Source of the DNA: Cochliopodium minus
Taxonomy: Eukaryota > Discosea > Himatismenida > Cochliopodiidae
Assembly: GCA_024220525.1 (NCBI GenBank)
Contig: JAMYWO010000013.1
Location: 228,904 to 251,277 of the forward strand
Reading direction: 5' to 3'
DNA: 22,374 nt
Under the pieces are notes generated by a model, which saw nothing but the letters and a program-made list of their open reading frames with translations, did no database searches and had not been told where the DNA came from. Shown here in pieces: positions 19,059 to 22,374 of this stretch. Both the position numbers and the translations under genes were made by a program. Position 1 is the first letter of the stretch. Every line of letters begins with the position of its first letter.

Positions 19059-20600
19059 GCAAACAAAGTTCCAAAGTTGGGACTTATCATTTTGATGGTC
19101 TACTCTGGGTTGCGCGCAACTTTCTTCGTTTTGTTTGCAGCAGACAAAATTACTAAAATCCAAAATGATAACCTTGCTGGATACTTCATTTTGGCTGAAC
19201 TTCCTTACTGTACGAAACTTTTTTAAAATTTAATTAAAAATTTATTTAATTTTAAAAATAATAAAAATTTAGATGTGTTTTTGAGGTAAAATTATTTTTA
19301 TTTTCATTTTTTTTATTTTTTCTTAATTATTTTTTTTAATTTTTTTCTTAATTATTTTTTTTAATTTTTTTATTTTTTTATTTTTTTATTTTTTTATATT
19401 TATTTTTTTCATTTTTCCTTAATTATTTTTATTTTTTTATTTTTCCTTAATTATTTTATTTTTTTATTTTTTTATTTTTTTATTTTTATTTTATTATTGT
19501 TTAAAAAGTATTTTCTTCTTTTTGGTGATTTCGTGGGGAGTTGTGGCGATGAGTCCAAGCTCGAGGATTATAAGGAAAATAGTCATTCCCACTGTTGTTT
19601 TAAATGTCTGTTTCTACATTTTCTTCATCATAATCTGTATCCTCGCCGTTAAAGTGAAAGGTAATAAAAAAACTATTTTTAATTATTTCATTTTATTTTA
19701 TCATTTTTATTAATTTTCATTAATTTTTTTTTTAAATTATTTTATTTTAGTTTTTTTTTTTTTAATTATTTTTTCATTTTTTCATTTCGTTAATTAATTT
19801 TATTAATTTTATTAATTTTTTTATTTAAGTTTTTTTTTTTTTTATTATTAATAATCATTCACTACTAGGAGCTGTCTTAAACAAAGTTTACAAGTGCATC
19901 ATTGCTTTTGTTGCTTTCAGCATCATTGTCTTCTCTTGGATTTTTGGTCTCAACATCATAAAGATTGCTTATAACGGAGCTAAAATAAGAAAAGGAAAAC
20001 TTGTTTACATTTACAGGTATAAAATTAATAAATTTTTTTTTTGATCATTATTTTTATCTCGTTTATTATTTTTTTATTTTTTATTTTTTTATTTTTTTAT
20101 TTTTTATTTTTTATTTTTTTATTTTTATTTTTTTATTTTTTTTTTTTTTTTTTAATCTCTTTTATTTTTTTATTTTTGCTAGAACTTTCTGTGTTTTGAT
20201 AGTTGTATCGTTTGCCATGCTTTTCCAGATGATTTATTTGCTGTATGTCACTTTCCACGAAAGTGCTCCCATCGCTCTTTCTGTATGTGAATACTTCTTG
20301 ACCGAAATGATTCCTTCCATTTTGTAAAAATATTTTATTTTATTTTAAATTTTTTATTTTTTAATATTTTATTATTTAAAAATTTTTTTTTGTCCGAATT
20401 TTAGGTTGTTCTTTATTTTCATTCCTTTGCAACCCATCAAAAAAGGATCTCATTCCACTTCATTCAAAAATTCAGGCTTCCACTCCAAATCAAAGAACTC
20501 TGACGTTCAAATGCTCAACACTTCTCACAAAAGGTTCGATCTCGAAAGCCCCTCTCTTGAAAGAAAGTTTGTAAATTCTTCAGTTGAAGCGGAGAACTAA
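19059..20600 (+). CDS. THH1/TOM1/TOM3-like multi-pass membrane protein, 5' end incomplete
   Basis: Exons 19059-19209, 19273-19285 (13 nt), 19509-19660, 19869-20016, 20183-20323, 20405-20600 splice in phase to 266 residues. At least five hydrophobic helices are seen: LGLIILMVYSGLRATFFVLF, YVFLSIFFFLVISWGVV, IVIPTVVLNVCFYIFFIIIC, CIIAFVAFSIIVFSWIFG, CVLIVVSFAMLFQMIYLLYV, then TEMIPSILLFFIFIPL. The ELPY motif followed by an FxxxxxxW helix, and the late E-x-x-PS-x-x-LFF helix, are the pattern of the THH1/TOM1/TOM3 family (GPCR-like topology; plant members act at endomembranes). The C-terminus is a Ser/Asn-rich cytosolic tail. At least one N-terminal TM helix is expected upstream and is missing near the N at 19044. 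Introns are long T-rich tracts, unlike the C-richer coding parts. No ligand or partner can be inferred. Confidence 0.68.
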
Positions 20601-20716
20601 TCAATTTTCATTTGTTTTTTGAAACTTTACGCTTATTCTGATAAATAAAATACTTTTGATTGTACTCTTTTATTTTTGTTTTTATTTCAATTTATTTTTT
20701 TTTATTTTATTTTGTA
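20601..20716. other. Convergent intergenic region
   Basis: These 116 bp separate the stops of the THH1-like gene (plus) and the F-box-Ras gene (minus). AATAAA-like sequences occur on both strands. Confidence 0.6.
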
Positions 20717-22093
20717 TCAAAATAAATGACAGAATTTTTTTTCTTTTGGAACTAAGATCATTCTTTCTTCAAGAAGCATTATTTGATTTGCCAAATCAGC
20801 AAAAGCTTCATCCACATTCACATTTTCCAAAGCGGATATTTCAAAGAAAGGAAGACCAATTTTATCTGCAAAGTTTTTTCCTTCTTCAAAACTTACCTCC
20901 CTTTCTTTCAAGTCTGACTTATTTCCTAAAAAAATTTCTACATTATTTTTTTTCTGTTTTTTTTTTCTAAATTAATTGATTTATTTATTTATTTTACCTA
21001 CCAATACACCATTATATTTTTCACTATCTTTAGCTCTCAGTATTTCACAATGAAAGTAATCAATCATATAAAAGGAATCCCTGTCAGACACTGAGTATAC
21101 ATGAAAAAATCCTTCAGAGGTGTAGTAATAATGGTCTTTCAATGAACTATACTTTATTATTTGAAAAAATCGAAAAGATTGAAAAAAAACTTATTAATTT
21201 AAAAAAATTCCAATAAAAATTTCATTCAAAAAAATTTAAAAATTTTACTAAAATTTTTATCTAATACTTTTAATTTTTTTTTTTACTTCTTCTAATGAGG
21301 ATGCTAAATCAAGTATTTCAAAACGAACCTCTAATCCTTCAATATTTTTCGTACAGAAATAAACATCTTCCATTGTTGGATCAGATTCCACAAACTCACC
21401 CCTTATATATCTCAATAATGTTGACGATTTCCCCACAGCACCTTTTCCCGCCATAAATATTTTGAAGGGATCTCTCACTAATTTTTATATTTTTATATTT
21501 TTATTTTTTATTTTTTTTTATTTTTTTTTTACGTTTTAATTTTCTCCTTTTGTTTACAACCTCTGATACTTTTTTCTTCCAGTTTGTTTTATAATTTTTT
21601 TCAATTTCTTTCGAGTTTCTCATCAATTTCAGATATATTTGTTTCCATAATTGTTTTTCTAAATGTATGAATTGCATAAATTGAATATGCAAAGATCATT
21701 ATGGAATAAACCACAATAATTTTATAAACGAGAAATATTTAAAAATATTTGCTCTAAATTGAAAATATTTTTTGTGAGAATTTTGTTTGTGCCATATTAT
21801 TTGGATCAATTTCTATATCTCAACATAAGATACTATATAATTGATCAATGATTATTATTATTTGTATACAAATTATCATTTTTGCTAATAAATTTCATCA
21901 AAATGATAATGTTCTCAAATTTGTATATGATTTATTCTGTTATATATTTTTTTGTGAATGATGTTTTTTTTAAACCTTTGATGAGAATATATAAGGTTTT
22001 GGAAGTAATTTCCAATCTTGCCATGTCTTGATAACCAAATTCTTTGAATATCATTTCCAATAGCACCTTTGGAAGTTGTTGAAATAAGCTCAT
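20717..22093 (-). CDS. F-box domain fused to a Ras-like GTPase with CaaX terminus
   Basis: Exons (minus): 22093-21976, 21658-21533, 21477-21287, 21151-20998, 20925-20717, all GT-AG and in phase, giving 265 residues. Residues 5-45 are an F-box (LPKVLLEMIFKEFGYQDMAR, then SKTLYIL), followed by LWKQIYLKLM and NWKKKVSEVV, the same post-F-box layout as in the F-box gene at 2908. From residue 85 a small GTPase starts: G1 GKGAVGKSS (92-100), switch I DPT (T116), G3 DLAS (138-141, normally DTAG), G4 NKSD (198-201), G5 ISAL. The protein ends KKFCHLF, a CaaX box that predicts prenylation (X = Phe usually geranylgeranyl). Inferred: a membrane-tethered, GTP-switchable SCF adaptor. The GTPase and F-box exons could be two genes only if the phase-matched 55-nt intron at 21532-21478 were coincidental and the GTPase had its own start; its only nearby ATG lies within G1. 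Confidence 0.8.
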
Positions 22094-22180
22094 TTTTTAA
22101 AAATTAAATTGAATATTAAAAAGGCTTTCAAATCAAGAAAATGAGTAATTTTGGAACTTATTAGGATTGAAGAAATAAAA
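22094..22180. promoter_or_regulatory. Very short divergent promoter between two F-box genes
   Basis: Only 87 bp separate the ATG of the F-box-Ras gene (minus) from the ATG of the next F-box gene (plus). The stretch is A/T-rich without a recognised motif, and it must serve both directions. Confidence 0.5.
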
Positions 22181-22374
22181 ATGAATAATATGATATCAGA
22201 TATTTCTCTTGTTCCAAGTTTAAACAAAAAAAATAAAAATAAAAAAAAAAAAATGAATTTTGTTGGGTTAGATAAAAATTCTACAACGATTATATTCTGT
22301 TATCTTGATTTGAAAAGTTTAATCAATTTATCCAAAACAAATAAACGATTGAATGAAATCTCAAAGAAAGAGAT
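22181..22374 (+). CDS. F-box protein, N-terminal part, cut by window edge
   Basis: An open frame starts at the ATG at 22181 and runs off the window (64 codons). After a Lys/Asn-rich leader come TTIIFCYLDLKSLINLSK and TNKRLNEISKKE, an F-box with the usual spacing of hydrophobic residues (compare IIIFLIFKNL and CKSWNKAIDNERLW in the gene at 2908). A second in-frame ATG at 22253 is an alternative start that omits the poly-Lys leader. The C-terminal domain is not visible. Confidence 0.65.
   Translation, partial: MNNMISDISLVPSLNKKNKNKKKKMNFVGLDKNSTTIIFCYLDLKSLINLSKTNKRLNEISKKE

Noticed and set aside
19286-20182. Poly-F/Y open frames in the T-rich introns of the THH1-like gene
   Set aside because: Pure T-tract translation; the sequence is intronic.
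1-22374. tRNA genes, CRISPR arrays, transposases, bacterial operon signals
   Set aside because: None seen on either strand; the window is intron-rich eukaryotic DNA.

Overview
The window is eukaryotic nuclear DNA. It is very AT-rich and has many short T-rich GT-AG introns (mostly 55-250 nt). It carries a 5S rRNA gene and uses TAA and TGA stops in a standard code. The protein families (F-box, VPS9, RCC1-like, Ras-like GTPase, GLUG-repeat surface protein, THH1/TOM1 7TM, caspase-NACHT-ankyrin) suggest a free-living amoeboid protist with large signalling families. An Anaeramoeba-type metamonad or a heterolobosean would fit. That placement is inference; no marker here fixes it. Bacterial-style open frames badly under-describe the region, so I rebuilt gene models from splice sites and checked that every junction keeps reading phase.

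Layout: (1) 1-2732, minus strand: leucine-rich repeats followed by a VPS9 Rab-GEF domain, one spliced gene that is cut at the left edge next to a 9-bp tandem repeat. (2) 2908-4518, plus: a five-exon F-box protein with a propeller-like C-terminal part, divergent from gene 1. (3) 4519-6395: a 5S rRNA region with one complete gene (5576-5694), one 5'-truncated copy that abuts an N, duplicated spacer repeats and relic coding sequence, including an RCC1-like fragment with an in-frame stop. (4) 6396-10043, plus: an eight-exon secreted or membrane-anchored GLUG-repeat protein of 1014 aa. (5) 10263-10664, minus: a two-exon 99-aa membrane/coiled-coil protein. (6) 10922-12984, plus: an RCC1-like protein of about 369 aa split by about 15 introns, many of its exons only 9-21 nt long. 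(7) 13549-13869: a small basic protein with a KEN motif and a probable 5'UTR intron. (8) 14148-18845: a 1530-aa NLR-like protein (caspase-like protease, NACHT NTPase, about 15 ankyrin repeats). (9) about 19059-20600: a THH1/TOM1-type multi-pass protein whose 5' end is lost near an N. (10) 20717-22093, minus: an F-box domain fused to a Ras-like GTPase that ends in a CaaX box. (11) 22181 to the right edge: the start of another F-box gene, divergent from gene 10.

The genes do not form an operon or a known pathway. Two themes recur: ubiquitin-ligase adaptors (three F-box genes) and small-GTPase biology (VPS9 GEF, RCC1-like propeller, Ras-like domain). The strongest novelty candidates are the F-box-Ras-CaaX fusion, the caspase-NACHT-ankyrin protein with its recently expanded repeat array, and the micro-exon RCC1 gene.
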